Assembly: GCA_013415865.1 (NCBI GenBank)
Contig: CP058896.1
Span: 1,283,957 to 1,347,956 of the forward strand
DNA from: Methanomassiliicoccales archaeon
GTDB lineage: Archaea; Thermoplasmatota; Thermoplasmata; Methanomassiliicoccales; UBA472
Length of the DNA stretch: 64,000 nt
Direction: 5' to 3'
Each line of letters starts with the position of its first letter. Positions within the stretch are counted from its first letter, which is position 1. The translations under genes and the position numbers were made by a program. Under the pieces are notes generated by a model that searched no databases, had not been told where the DNA came from, and worked only from the letters and a program-made list of their open reading frames with translations. This document shows, piece after piece, positions 24,316 through 33,490 of this stretch.

Positions 24316-25691
24316 TGAGGGACGACCTCGTGAAGGCGGTAGAGGTCATGAGAGATGAGGGCGCCGATTTCTGCGATGCGAGGCACCAGACGATCGAGAG
24401 GGTCGGCATATTGGTGGTGGACGCTGGGGTCAGGACCATAACGGAGGACAAGGTATCCGGGGTCTGCCTTAGGGCCAGGGTCAAGGGGTCATGGGGCTCG
24501 ACCACGCTCATAGAGGTCAACCGAGAGGCCATGATAGAGGCCGCCTCCAAGGCGGTCAGATGTGCAAGGGTCGGCACCGCCGAGGGCGTCAAGATAGCGG
24601 ACAGGAGGTCGAGGAAGGGAACGTTCAAGGCAGATGTGAAGGTCCACCCCTCAACGGTCCCCATCGAGGAGAAATTGGCAGCGGCGATGGACCTGGACAG
24701 GGCCCAAAGGATAGGACCGAAGGTGGTCAACACGAACTCGATATACCGGGAGGAGGTCAGGAAGAACTCATTGGCCAACTCCTTCGGGGATGAGCTGGAA
24801 TGGGAGGAGGTAAGAACGAGGCTTTTCGTGCAGACCGTGGCCTCAGAAGGCGGGACCACCGAGATGTTCTATAGCAGCATGGGCAGGACCGAAGGGTTCG
24901 AGGCCGTCCGGGGCAGGGACATCGAGGCGATGGGCAGGGAGACAGCGGAGGAGGCGGTCAAGATGCTCAAGGCCAAGAAGGCACCCTCCGGTATGATGAC
25001 ATGCATAAGCGACCCCGTGATATCGGGCCTGCTGGCCCATGAGGTCATGGGGCATGCATCAGAGGCCGACGAGACAGTCAAAAGAAGATCGTTCCTGACA
25101 GATGCGGTGGGAAAGAAGGTCGCCTCCGAGAAGATAACGATGATCGATGACGGTTCCTGGAGAGGCCATCATGGCCATATCCCCTTTGATGATGAGGGAA
25201 CCCCGAGCTCGAGAACGGTCATAATCGAGAACGGCGTCTACAAAGGATATATGCAGAGCCTGGAAACTGCTTCGCAGATGGGGGCTGTGCCGACAGGAAA
25301 CGGAAGGGCCCAGGACTTTGGGAGAAAGGTCTTTGTGAGGATGACGAACACCTTCTTTGATAAGGGAGACATGGACCTTGAGGAGATGATCGAGGATGTC
25401 AAGTTCGGTGTTATGACCGACAAGATGATCAACGGAATGGAGGACCCAGTAGGAGGCGGGTTCGAGGCAAAGACTGCCAGGGGCTTCCTGATCGAGAACG
25501 GGGAGGTGACCGATATGCTGAGGTCCTTCACCCTCACCGGTAACGCGCTCGAGATACTCAAGACCGTCGACGCCGTAGGAAAGGAAGTGAGGCTTGGCCC
25601 TGGGACCTGTGGAAAGGGCATAGAGGACTGGGTCCCGGTATCTTCCGGAGGGCCTTATTGCAGGTCCAAGATAGTCCTCGGGGGTGGCTGA
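24315..25691 (+). CDS. tldD: TldD-family metalloprotease
   Basis: TldD has the zinc motif H-E-x3-H: AHEVMGHASEAD near residue 240. The N- and C-terminal domains (GVCLRARVKGSWGSTTL and the end DWVPVSSGGPYCRSKIVLGGG) fit the family. TldD works with TldE to degrade unfolded or modified peptides and, in bacteria, to process microcin B17 or CcdA. The ATG at 24315 sits in TGATG, overlapping the peptidase stop; a longer frame upstream runs into the M24 gene. TldE follows after 6 bases. Confidence 0.92.
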   Translation: MRDDLVKAVEVMRDEGADFCDARHQTIERVGILVVDAGVRTITEDKVSGVCLRARVKGSWGSTTLIEVNREAMIEAASKAVRCARVGTAEGVKIADRRSRKGTFKADVKVHPSTVPIEEKLAAAMDLDRAQRIGPKVVNTNSIYREEVRKNSLANSFGDELEWEEVRTRLFVQTVASEGGTTEMFYSSMGRTEGFEAVRGRDIEAMGRETAEEAVKMLKAKKAPSGMMTCISDPVISGLLAHEVMGHASEADETVKRRSFLTDAVGKKVASEKITMIDDGSWRGHHGHIPFDDEGTPSSRTVIIENGVYKGYMQSLETASQMGAVPTGNGRAQDFGRKVFVRMTNTFFDKGDMDLEEMIEDVKFGVMTDKMINGMEDPVGGGFEAKTARGFLIENGEVTDMLRSFTLTGNALEILKTVDAVGKEVRLGPGTCGKGIEDWVPVSSGGPYCRSKIVLGGG

Positions 25692-25697
25692 TTGAGC

Positions 25698-27050
25698 ATG
25701 GAACCATTCATGAGGAAGGCCATAAAAGTGGCCTTGGGGGAAGGTGCTTCGGAGGTGGAGGTATTCTCGATAAGGTCGAGGACGGCATCCGTATATATCG
25801 ACGACGGGAAGATCAAGAACGTCGAAGAGAAGCAGGACCAAGGGATGGCCATCAGGGTCATCAGGTCCAAAAAGGTCGGACAATCATGCGCCACGGTCAA
25901 CAGCATGCGGGACGCAGAGTGGTGCGCAAGGACGGCCGTGGGCCTCGCCAACGTCAGCGGCCCCGACCCGGTCTTCAAGAGCTTTCCGAAGGGGCACAAG
26001 GGGGCCGATGTACCGAACAGCTACGACAAGGGCCTGGCGGGGACGTCTGTCAACGACCTGGCCGACCTCGCGGGAGAGCTGGTCATCTCAGCAACGCGAA
26101 ATGGCGGGGTCAAGGTCCCCAATGGGGTGATCAGGGCATCCCTGATGCAGTTCATGGTGATGAACACCAACGGGGCGGAGACAGACCAAAGGAGCACCAT
26201 GCTGTACGCCCATGTCACGTCCATGACCGAAGGAAACGACCCTGGCGAGGGCGTGGTATCGATCTTCACACCGCACCTTTCCAGGTTCGATCCCATTGCG
26301 ACGGGCGAGATCTTGGCCAGAAGGGCGGTCAACGCTCATAGGGCCGTCCCCTATAAAGGAAAGGAGAGGCTCACGGTGATATTGCCGCCGGACGAGCTGA
26401 GCGGGATGTTGCTGTCGACGGCGGCGTTTGCGCTGTCCGCGGAGAACGTGCATAAGAAGAGGAGCCCCTGGGCGGGGAAGGTGGGGGAGGTCGTCGCATC
26501 CCCGAAGGTCACTATCACGGACGACCCTTTCGATGAGAGGGGGATGTGCTCCTGTGCCTATGACGATGAAGGCTCGAGGACGATGACCAGACAGCTCGTT
26601 GGAAGGGGCGTTCTCAAAGGGTACATGTATGACCATTACAACGCCCTCTTGGCCGGTGTCGAGAGCACGGGCAACGCCCTTAGAAGGGAGCCTAACGATG
26701 CCCAGGGCATCTACAGAATGGGGTTGGGGATATCTCCGATAAACATGGTGGTGGAGCCAGGACCGAAAAGCCTGGAGCAGGTCATCTCCGAGGTGGACAA
26801 AGGCATCATGGTAGAAAAGCTCGCATCCAGTGATGCCAATCCCATCACGGGGGCGTTCGCTTTTGAGGTCAGATGCGCGCACGTCATCGAAAAAGGCGAG
26901 GTCAAGGGGACCATCGACCATGCACTGCTCACAGGAAATATGTATGATGCTCTTAGGTCGGTAAGGGACGTCGCGAACGATGCCACGGTCTCAAGGTACT
27001 GCATCCTGCCATCTATTTCGTTCGACGGGTTCGAGCTGGTCGGGCAGTAA
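25698..27050 (+). CDS. tldE: TldE/PmbA-family protein (partner of TldD)
   Basis: A 450-residue homologue that lacks the TldD zinc motif, as TldE normally does. Recognisable parts are EVFSIRSRTASVYIDDGKI, GMAIRVIRSKKVGQ, the ENVHKKRSPWAGKVGE segment and the C-terminal DATVSRYCILPSISFDGFELVGQ. It is the non-catalytic side of the TldD/E heterodimer. The start ATG 25698 lies 6 bases after the TldD stop; TTG 25692 is possible. The closeness to an M24 peptidase suggests a shared peptide-degradation operon. Confidence 0.92.
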   Translation: MEPFMRKAIKVALGEGASEVEVFSIRSRTASVYIDDGKIKNVEEKQDQGMAIRVIRSKKVGQSCATVNSMRDAEWCARTAVGLANVSGPDPVFKSFPKGHKGADVPNSYDKGLAGTSVNDLADLAGELVISATRNGGVKVPNGVIRASLMQFMVMNTNGAETDQRSTMLYAHVTSMTEGNDPGEGVVSIFTPHLSRFDPIATGEILARRAVNAHRAVPYKGKERLTVILPPDELSGMLLSTAAFALSAENVHKKRSPWAGKVGEVVASPKVTITDDPFDERGMCSCAYDDEGSRTMTRQLVGRGVLKGYMYDHYNALLAGVESTGNALRREPNDAQGIYRMGLGISPINMVVEPGPKSLEQVISEVDKGIMVEKLASSDANPITGAFAFEVRCAHVIEKGEVKGTIDHALLTGNMYDALRSVRDVANDATVSRYCILPSISFDGFELVGQ

Positions 27051-27090
27051 GAGCGCGCAAGTGCGCCTTTATCTACGCTCTCGTCAATAG

Positions 27091-27828
27091 ATGAGCGGTG
27101 AAAGATTGAGGGCTGAGATGCTGCCGCTCGGCGAGGGGAAGGTGCTGCACCTGCTACCGAAAGGAACGACGACGAGGACGGCCCAGGCCTTGGCCTCTTC
27201 CATCAATATGGTCAGGGCGATAGGCGTCAAAGCTCCATTCGTTCATGCAGTGATGAACAGAGAGGACAGGACCGGGCTTGTGCTGGACATGCCGGAAGGG
27301 GTACTTTATTCCGAATGGCTCAGGTCCAGCCCGAGCCATTGGGACCGGATGGTCTCCCTGTTCGCGCACGAGGCCCACGAGATGCATCTTTACATGGCAC
27401 CTGAGCTGAGGAACGTCAAGGACCTTTTGAGGATGCCTTCGGCCCCCTCTGGTCTTACGGATGATGAGATCGAAAGATTGAAGGGACTGGTCCGGTCCCT
27501 ACCAGATGGAGAGAGCGTGTGCAATTGGAACTACATACCACAGAACGTTGTGGTCAGTTATGACGGGCCAATGACCATGGTCTGGGACAAGGTCAGGTGC
27601 GGGCCATATCTTGCTGATGTGGCGAGGACCATTGTCCTGCTAAAGATGGGCGGCGAGGATGTGCTCGCAGACTCCTTCAGGAAGGAGTACATGAAGATAT
27701 GCGGACGTCCCGATGAAGAGCTGGATTCTTGGGTGGCCATAGTGGCCGCGGACATGATGGCCGATGCCAATGGACCGGAAATGGTGCTTCTTGGCAGGAC
27801 GGTCCGAAGGTATCTTGACGGTCTTTAG
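27091..27828 (+). CDS. Protein-kinase-like phosphotransferase fold protein, degenerate active site
   Basis: The 245-residue protein has the layout of aminoglycoside-phosphotransferase-like kinases: DMPEGVLYSEWL as hinge, ESVCNWNYIPQNVVVSYDGPMTMVWDKVRCGPYLADVART as catalytic and metal loops. The usual H-x-D in the catalytic loop is replaced by C-N-W-N, while D in VWDKV remains at the metal site. It may be an inactive kinase-like protein. It follows the tldE gene by 40 bases with a TATA-like CTTTATCTA in the gap. The stop TAG overlaps the convergent cyclophilin-like gene by four bases. Confidence 0.55.
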   Translation: MSGERLRAEMLPLGEGKVLHLLPKGTTTRTAQALASSINMVRAIGVKAPFVHAVMNREDRTGLVLDMPEGVLYSEWLRSSPSHWDRMVSLFAHEAHEMHLYMAPELRNVKDLLRMPSAPSGLTDDEIERLKGLVRSLPDGESVCNWNYIPQNVVVSYDGPMTMVWDKVRCGPYLADVARTIVLLKMGGEDVLADSFRKEYMKICGRPDEELDSWVAIVAADMMADANGPEMVLLGRTVRRYLDGL

Positions 27829-28244
27829 GACCTGTCCAGTGTGATCTCGGTCTTATCTGCGATCCCCTCAAGCCTCTCAATGTTCGAAATGACCTTCCCT
27901 ATCGGGGTGACCGGGCCATACGCCTCTGGGGCCTCTCCCCTGCTGAAAGGCGTCCTACCGAAGAAGATACAGAAAGCGTTCCCCTCAGGCCAGAACGCCA
28001 CCTCTCCTACGTCCATGACCTTCTTTCCATTCTCCAGGGGGTGGTCGACCGGGACCGGGAAATAGATCTCACCTCCCCAGACATTGACCTCCCTTGTCAA
28101 TGGCAATGACAGGTAGACAGCATTGGCGGTGTCGGTCTCATTGAGCTCGATATCAAATCTTTCGTACCTCGTCCGCATCACGATCCTCGTCAAGGCATCA
28201 TCTCCAGGGTTAAATGTATCAAGGGATTGATAACCATGCTTCAT
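27825..28244 (-). CDS. Cyclophilin-like protein (TM1367/DUF369 type)
   Basis: Residues about 20-130 match the cyclophilin-like fold of TM1367: NVWGGEIYFPVPV, KVMDVGEVAFWPEGNAFCIFFGRTP and PVTPIGKVISNIERLE. The activity is unknown; isomerase activity was not claimed for the TM1367 type. ATG 28244 overlaps the stop of the upstream gene (TGATG), which argues for this start; ATG 28178, with GAGG 6 nt upstream, would give the exact family length. Confidence 0.8.
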   Translation of the reverse strand: MKHGYQSLDTFNPGDDALTRIVMRTRYERFDIELNETDTANAVYLSLPLTREVNVWGGEIYFPVPVDHPLENGKKVMDVGEVAFWPEGNAFCIFFGRTPFSRGEAPEAYGPVTPIGKVISNIERLEGIADKTEITLDRS

Positions 28245-28804
28245 CAATAATGGTCGGTCTCCCTGTCGAACCTGCGGCCTATCGACCTGACGAAAGCGTC
28301 GTTGTCAGAGGTGTCGAATAATATCCTGGTCATCCTCCTTTTCTTGCCAGTGGTCGAAGAGGTTCCCTTGAGCTCCAGCAATATAAGGTCCTTGGTCCTG
28401 CCATTGACATATATGGTGTTGTTGCCTATGAAGTGCAGGCCGTAGCTCCAGGGACCGTTCTTTACCCTCGTCATTGAAATTATATCGCTCAGGTCTATCC
28501 TGTTCCTGTAATACCATCCCTGTCTCAGCACGATGTAGGTCTCATGGACCTCATGTGATGTCAGCAAGGGAGAGAGGCCGAAAACCACAGTGATCGGCAC
28601 AAGTATCGAGAATATTATTAAAAAAGCCTCCAACAGCTCCTCCTGCGGCACGAGAAGGAACATGAGACACCCCACGAGGACATTCATAAGGATGAGGAAC
28701 AAAAATATCGATCTTATTGCCTTTTTTTCATAAGGGAACCTCTGCCTTATCATGTGGAGGACCTTCTCAGGAAAGGAAAACAAGATCATTGACCAGAAGG
28801 TCAC
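28244..28804 (-). CDS. Two-helix membrane protein with PH-like cytosolic domain
   Basis: A 186-residue protein with two membrane segments (about residues 30-50 and 60-80) and a C-terminal beta-rich region (VHETYIVLRQGWYYRNRIDLSDII, YGLHFIGNNTIYVNG, RILFDTSDNDAFVRSI) like bacterial PH or YcxB-like domains. The start GTG 28804 overlaps the ilvC stop (GTGA), and its end overlaps the cyclophilin-like gene (TGATG), so it is co-transcribed with ilvC. No link to isoleucine/valine synthesis is known. Confidence 0.65.
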   Translation of the reverse strand: MTFWSMILFSFPEKVLHMIRQRFPYEKKAIRSIFLFLILMNVLVGCLMFLLVPQEELLEAFLIIFSILVPITVVFGLSPLLTSHEVHETYIVLRQGWYYRNRIDLSDIISMTRVKNGPWSYGLHFIGNNTIYVNGRTKDLILLELKGTSSTTGKKRRMTRILFDTSDNDAFVRSIGRRFDRETDHY

Positions 28805-29898
28805 TTCTTCGCTGATGTCCTTTTTCTGGTCTTGGCGGCCGACCTCTTTGTCCCAGGCTTTTTCACCGGCTTTTTCTTAGGGGCGGCCTCGGCGGCCTTC
28901 TTTTCAGCGGGCGGCTGGAACTCGAACAGGGAGCGTATGTTCTTGCCAACGACCTCGATCTCGCTCTCGGCCTCCTCCTTCTCAAGCTTCTGGAGCTTCT
29001 TCATCCCGGACTTCGCGTCCTTCATCCACTCCTTGGCGAACTTACCTTCCTGTATCTCTTTGAGCATCAGGGCCATCTCCTTTCGGGTCTCATCTGTGAT
29101 CAGCCTTGACCTCCTGGAAAGCCCTCCGTACTCCGCTGTGTTGGACACATTGGTCCACATGTGCATCATACCGCCCCTCTGGAAGAGGTCAACGATGAGC
29201 TTCAGCTCGTGAAGGCACTCGAAATATGCGATCTCGGGCTGGTAGCCGTTCTTGACCAACGTCTCAAAGCCCGCCTCGACCAGCGCAGTGACCCCTCCGC
29301 AAAGCACTGCCTGTTCGCCGAAAAGGTCCGACGTCGCCTCTTCGGTAAAGGTCGTCTCGATCACTCCCGCCTTGGTCGCACCGATCCCCTTGGCGAGCGC
29401 CAACGCGATCTCCTTCGCCTTCCCAGTATGGTCATGCTCTACCGCTATCAGTGCTGGGACGCCGAACCCTTCGACAAATGTCTGCCTCACCATGGGGCCT
29501 GGCGATTTCGGTGCCATCATTATTACATCCACGTTCTTTGGGGGCTTGATCTCTTTAAAGACGATGCTGAAGCCGTGTGCGAAATCGAGCGCGGCGCCTG
29601 GCTTGAGGTTCGGGGCGATCTCGGTCTTATAGACCTCTCCCTGTACCTCATCTGGTAGAAGGATCATCACTACGTCCGCATCCTTCACGGCATCGGCCAC
29701 CGCAGCGACCTTCATGCCGTTCTTCTTAGCCTCATCCCATGACCTGCCGCCCTTGCGGAGACCGACGACAACATCCAGGCCAGAATCCTTAAGGCACATC
29801 GATTGCGCCTTTCCCTGGCTTCCGAAACCGATTACTGCGATCTTCTTGCCTTTCAGGACCTTAAGGTCAGCGTCAGAATCGTGGTATATCTTTGCCAT
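28801..29898 (-). CDS. ilvC: Ketol-acid reductoisomerase with basic C-terminal tail
   Basis: Class I enzyme of valine, leucine and isoleucine synthesis: NADPH site IAVIGFGSQGKAQ, HGFSIVF, the MMAPKSPGP region, E in TTFTEEATSDLFGEQAVLCGG and the C-terminal LFQRGGMMHMWTNVSNTAEYG. The core ends near residue 325 (LFEFQPP). A further ~37 residues are Lys/Pro/Ala-rich (KKKPVKK, TKRSAAKTRKRTSAKK), like histone H1 tails. Normal family members lack this. It follows two ilvB genes in one operon. Confidence 0.93.
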   Translation of the reverse strand: MAKIYHDSDADLKVLKGKKIAVIGFGSQGKAQSMCLKDSGLDVVVGLRKGGRSWDEAKKNGMKVAAVADAVKDADVVMILLPDEVQGEVYKTEIAPNLKPGAALDFAHGFSIVFKEIKPPKNVDVIMMAPKSPGPMVRQTFVEGFGVPALIAVEHDHTGKAKEIALALAKGIGATKAGVIETTFTEEATSDLFGEQAVLCGGVTALVEAGFETLVKNGYQPEIAYFECLHELKLIVDLFQRGGMMHMWTNVSNTAEYGGLSRRSRLITDETRKEMALMLKEIQEGKFAKEWMKDAKSGMKKLQKLEKEEAESEIEVVGKNIRSLFEFQPPAEKKAAEAAPKKKPVKKPGTKRSAAKTRKRTSAKK

Positions 29899-29980
29899 TT
29901 TTTCACCTATAGGAAGTATATGACATGGACCGACATGCTATCATGATCCCGATATTTACCGTTGTAGGTCTTGTACGCCC

Positions 29981-31708
29981 TCAAGCCCCGGCGATCTCCA
30001 TGGTGATGTCCTTGTCCAATAGTTTTTCATGAGGCCTGCCGAACCGGCATCTTTTTCCATGTATGACCTCTTTGGACGACCTTCCTCCAGGAAGCATCGG
30101 CAGGATGTCCTCCTCGACATCCACAACGATGTCCAGCAGGAATGGCACATCGGACCTTAACGCCTTCTCGAACGCCTCCGCCAGCTCCGATGGCCTCTCC
30201 ACCCTCAGGGCGTCTGCCCCATACGACCGGGCGAGCTTGACGAAGTCTGGGTTCCTTTCAAGATTGGTCCCAGAATATCGGCCGTCGTTCAACAGCTTCT
30301 GCCACTGTCTCACCATGCCGAGCCAGCTGTTATTGAGAAGACATATCACCACAGGAAGGTCCTCGGACATCGCCGTCGCGAACTCCTTTGAGACCATTTG
30401 GAGCGACCCGTCGCCGGCTATGTCGACCACCTGCTTATCACGGTGGGCGTACTTTACGCCCAGAGATGCTGGGAACCCGAAGCCCATGGTCCCCATCCCT
30501 CCAGATGAGATGAAATGCCCAGGCGTCCTCATCCTCAGGAAGTGAGCTGCCCACATCTGGTTCTGCCCCACCTCCGTGCAGACATATGCATCGTCCGAAA
30601 GCGCCTTCCTGAGCTCCAGCATCACCTTCTGTGGTTTGATGGGCATCTCGTCTATGTCCATCTCACAATCGCAGATCTGGCGAAGGTGGACCATCCTTTT
30701 GCACCACTCGCTGCCCGCCTTTGCCCTCGAGAGTCCTTTTATCAGGAGCTGGAGGGCCTTCCGCGCATCGCCCACGATCCGCACCTTCGTTCTCTTGTTC
30801 TTGCCCGCCTCCATAGGGTCGATGTCGATATGGATTATCTTGGTCGATTCGGGAAGGTCGGTCGGAAGTCCTGTGGACCTGTCGCTGAACCGCGACCCGA
30901 CCACGAGCATGACGTCGCAGCTCTCATATGCTCTCCTCGCCACCTCTCTGCCGTGCATGCCCAACATCCCCATGGCCAATGGGTGGTCCTCTGGGATGAT
31001 GCCCTTGCCCATCATCGTGGTCGCCACCGGGGCCATGAGCATCTCGGCCAGTTTGCGGACCTCTTCGCCGGCATGAGACCAGATGGCCCCCCCTCCGACG
31101 AGCATCATGGGCCGCTCCGCATCCCGTAGCAGTTTCACCGCTTCCAACACCCTCGACATATCCTCGACGGGACAAGGGGCGTGGAACTCCTCATAAAGGG
31201 CCTCATCGGCGATCTGTTTCCATAGCACGTCCACAGGCAGATCGATGTGCACTGGGCCCATGCGACCGGTCGTAGCGATACCCCATCCTTTCTTGATGGC
31301 CTCCGGTATCCTGTTGGGATCAAGCACCCTGAAACTGTGTTTTGTTATGGGCATCATCAGGGAGAAGATGTCCGCTTCTTGGAACGCGTTCTCGCCCAGC
31401 ATCTGTGTGGAGACCTGACCAGTGATGACCATCATCGGCGAGGAATCCGCATAGGCGGTGGCCACGCCTGTAACAAGGTTCGTCGCACCAGGTCCTGATG
31501 TTGACATGCATATCCCAGGCCTGCCAGTGGAACGAGCGTACCCATCGGCCATGTGGGCGGCCCCCTGCTCATGGCGGACAAGGACATGGTGGATCGAAGA
31601 GTCCAAAAGGTCATCATATATCGGTAGCGTGTTTGCGCCTGGGTAACCGAATATCACATCTGCTCCCTGACCTTCCAGCAATTTTAGGACTGCCTTCGAT
31701 CCTCTCAT
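29981..31708 (-). CDS. ilvB: Acetolactate synthase large subunit (second copy)
   Basis: Thiamine-diphosphate enzyme that joins pyruvates or pyruvate and 2-oxobutyrate. Visible: RHEQGAAHMADGYAR with catalytic Glu, SGPGATNLVTG, and the ThDP/metal motif GDGSLQMVSKEFATAMSEDLPVVICLLNN (GDGS to NN). The 575 residues match a large subunit. It is close to the copy directly upstream (60-base gap), so the two arose by tandem duplication. No small regulatory subunit (IlvN) is next to them. ilvC follows 82 bases downstream. Confidence 0.93.
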   Translation of the reverse strand: MRGSKAVLKLLEGQGADVIFGYPGANTLPIYDDLLDSSIHHVLVRHEQGAAHMADGYARSTGRPGICMSTSGPGATNLVTGVATAYADSSPMMVITGQVSTQMLGENAFQEADIFSLMMPITKHSFRVLDPNRIPEAIKKGWGIATTGRMGPVHIDLPVDVLWKQIADEALYEEFHAPCPVEDMSRVLEAVKLLRDAERPMMLVGGGAIWSHAGEEVRKLAEMLMAPVATTMMGKGIIPEDHPLAMGMLGMHGREVARRAYESCDVMLVVGSRFSDRSTGLPTDLPESTKIIHIDIDPMEAGKNKRTKVRIVGDARKALQLLIKGLSRAKAGSEWCKRMVHLRQICDCEMDIDEMPIKPQKVMLELRKALSDDAYVCTEVGQNQMWAAHFLRMRTPGHFISSGGMGTMGFGFPASLGVKYAHRDKQVVDIAGDGSLQMVSKEFATAMSEDLPVVICLLNNSWLGMVRQWQKLLNDGRYSGTNLERNPDFVKLARSYGADALRVERPSELAEAFEKALRSDVPFLLDIVVDVEEDILPMLPGGRSSKEVIHGKRCRFGRPHEKLLDKDITMEIAGA

Positions 31709-31768
31709 ATCATTACCATCCTGGTATCTCCTTCAGTACTCATTTCCATAGTAGTTGACAAGCTATGT

Positions 31769-33490
31769 TCACGCGCCTGATATGTTGGGGGTCCAATCGA
31801 ACTTATCGATATCGCCGTTCTGCGCCCATCTGCACCTTCCACGGATGACGGCCTTTGAGGACTGCCCTCCTGGCTGCATCGGAAGTATGTCCTCTTCCGG
31901 GTCTGTATGGATATCGATCAAGAACGGGACGTCCGACGAGAACGCCCTCTTGAATGCCTCAGCCAGCTCCGATGGCCTCTCGACCTTCACCGCCGCCGCG
32001 CCATAGGCCTCGGCCAGTTTGACGAAGTCCGGGTTCCTCTGGAGGTTCGTTCCAGAGTATCTCTTGTCGGCGAACAGTTTCTGCCATTGCTTCACCATGC
32101 CTAGCCAGTTATTGTTAAGGAGGCACACCACCACCGGGAGGTCTTCATTGACCGCGGTCGCGAACTCCTGCACGACCATCTGCAGAGAGCCATCCCCTGC
32201 TATATCGACCACCTGTTTGTCCCTGTGCGCGTACTTGACCCCTATCGATGCTGGGAACCCGAAGCCCATCGTCCCGAGCCCACCCGATGTTATGAAATGG
32301 CGGGGCGTCCTCATGCGGAGGAGATGTGCCGCCCACATCTGGTTCTGCCCCACCTCCGTGCAGACATACGCGTCGTCCGCAAGGGCCTTTCGCAGCTCGC
32401 ATATGACCTTCTGCGGTTTGATGGGAGGCTCGCTGATGTCCATGTCGCAGTCGCACATCTCCCGAAGGCGTTTCATGCGCATGGACCACTCGCTGTCACC
32501 CTTAGATTTTCCAAGACCTTTGATGATCTGCTGGAGCGCCCGCTTCGCATCGCCCACGATCCTGACCCTTGTCCTGCTGTTCTTGCCTGCCTCCATGGGG
32601 TCTATGTCTATGTGTATGATCTTGATTGATTCGGGAAGCTCGGACGGCAGCCCTGAAGACCTGTCGCTGAACCTGGCTCCCACCGCGACCATGACGTCGC
32701 ACTCGAGGAAGGCCTTTCTAGCGATCTCCCTTCCATGCATGCCGAGCATGCCCATGGCCAATGGGTGGTCCTCTGGAATGATGCCTTTTCCCATAAGGGT
32801 CGTAGACACTGGTGCCATGAGCATCTCCGCCAACTTGAGCACCTCAGGGGCTGCATTCGCCCACATGGCCCCCCCTCCGACCAGCATCATAGGCCTCTCG
32901 GCCTCCTTTAGTATCTTAACGGCCTCGAGCACACCTGAGAGGTCCTCATACGGTGCGGGCACAGGGAACTCCTCATCGAGAAGATCGTCGTCCAGGTCTG
33001 ATTTTAAAATATCAACAGGCAGGTCCACATGTACCGGCCCCATCCTGCCGTTCAGAGCGATGTTCCATCCTCGCTTTATGGCCTCTGGAAGGTGCTTGGG
33101 GTCCAGCACCCTGAAGTTATGTTTTGTGATGGGCATCATCAGGGAGAAGATGTCAGCCTCCTGGAAGGCGTTGTTGCCGATCATCGAGGATGATACCTGT
33201 CCTGTCAGCACCATCATCGGCGAGGAGTCGGCGTATGCGGTCGCCACACCTGTGACAAGATTCGTAGCCCCTGGCCCAGATGTCGCGATACAGACCCCAG
33301 GGCGACCTGTGGCCCGGGCATATCCATCTGCCATATGCGCTGCGCATTGCTCATGCCTTACCAGCACATGGTGGATATCAGAGCTGAGGAGGTCATCATA
33401 GATCGGAAGGGTGACCCCTCCTGGATAACCAAACATCACATCGACGCCTTGTCTTTCGAGCAGATCCAGAACAGCCTTGGAGCCTTTCAT
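31769..33490 (-). CDS. ilvB: Acetolactate synthase large subunit (first copy)
   Basis: The 573-residue paralogue is the first gene of the branched-chain operon. ThDP motifs are the same as in the second copy (RHEQCAAHMADGYAR, AGDGSLQMV). The residue after EQ is Cys in place of Gly. Conserved GMLGMHGRE, FSDRS and PGGQSS regions are shared. Substrate choice (pyruvate against 2-oxobutyrate) could differ between the two. The long plus-strand ORF opposite (32019-33401) is a codon-bias shadow. A hairpin lies 29-56 bases upstream of the start. Confidence 0.93.
   Translation of the reverse strand: MKGSKAVLDLLERQGVDVMFGYPGGVTLPIYDDLLSSDIHHVLVRHEQCAAHMADGYARATGRPGVCIATSGPGATNLVTGVATAYADSSPMMVLTGQVSSSMIGNNAFQEADIFSLMMPITKHNFRVLDPKHLPEAIKRGWNIALNGRMGPVHVDLPVDILKSDLDDDLLDEEFPVPAPYEDLSGVLEAVKILKEAERPMMLVGGGAMWANAAPEVLKLAEMLMAPVSTTLMGKGIIPEDHPLAMGMLGMHGREIARKAFLECDVMVAVGARFSDRSSGLPSELPESIKIIHIDIDPMEAGKNSRTRVRIVGDAKRALQQIIKGLGKSKGDSEWSMRMKRLREMCDCDMDISEPPIKPQKVICELRKALADDAYVCTEVGQNQMWAAHLLRMRTPRHFITSGGLGTMGFGFPASIGVKYAHRDKQVVDIAGDGSLQMVVQEFATAVNEDLPVVVCLLNNNWLGMVKQWQKLFADKRYSGTNLQRNPDFVKLAEAYGAAAVKVERPSELAEAFKRAFSSDVPFLIDIHTDPEEDILPMQPGGQSSKAVIRGRCRWAQNGDIDKFDWTPNISGA

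Noticed and set aside
27826-27828. Pyrrolysine readthrough of TAG at the end of the kinase-like gene
   Set aside because: The downstream frame overlaps a convergent gene and no conserved extension was seen; TAG used as a normal stop.
32019-33401. Plus-strand ORF of 460 residues opposite ilvB
   Set aside because: It is the antisense of a clear acetolactate synthase gene; low-complexity Ser/Pro/Thr composition and no motif indicate a codon-bias shadow.
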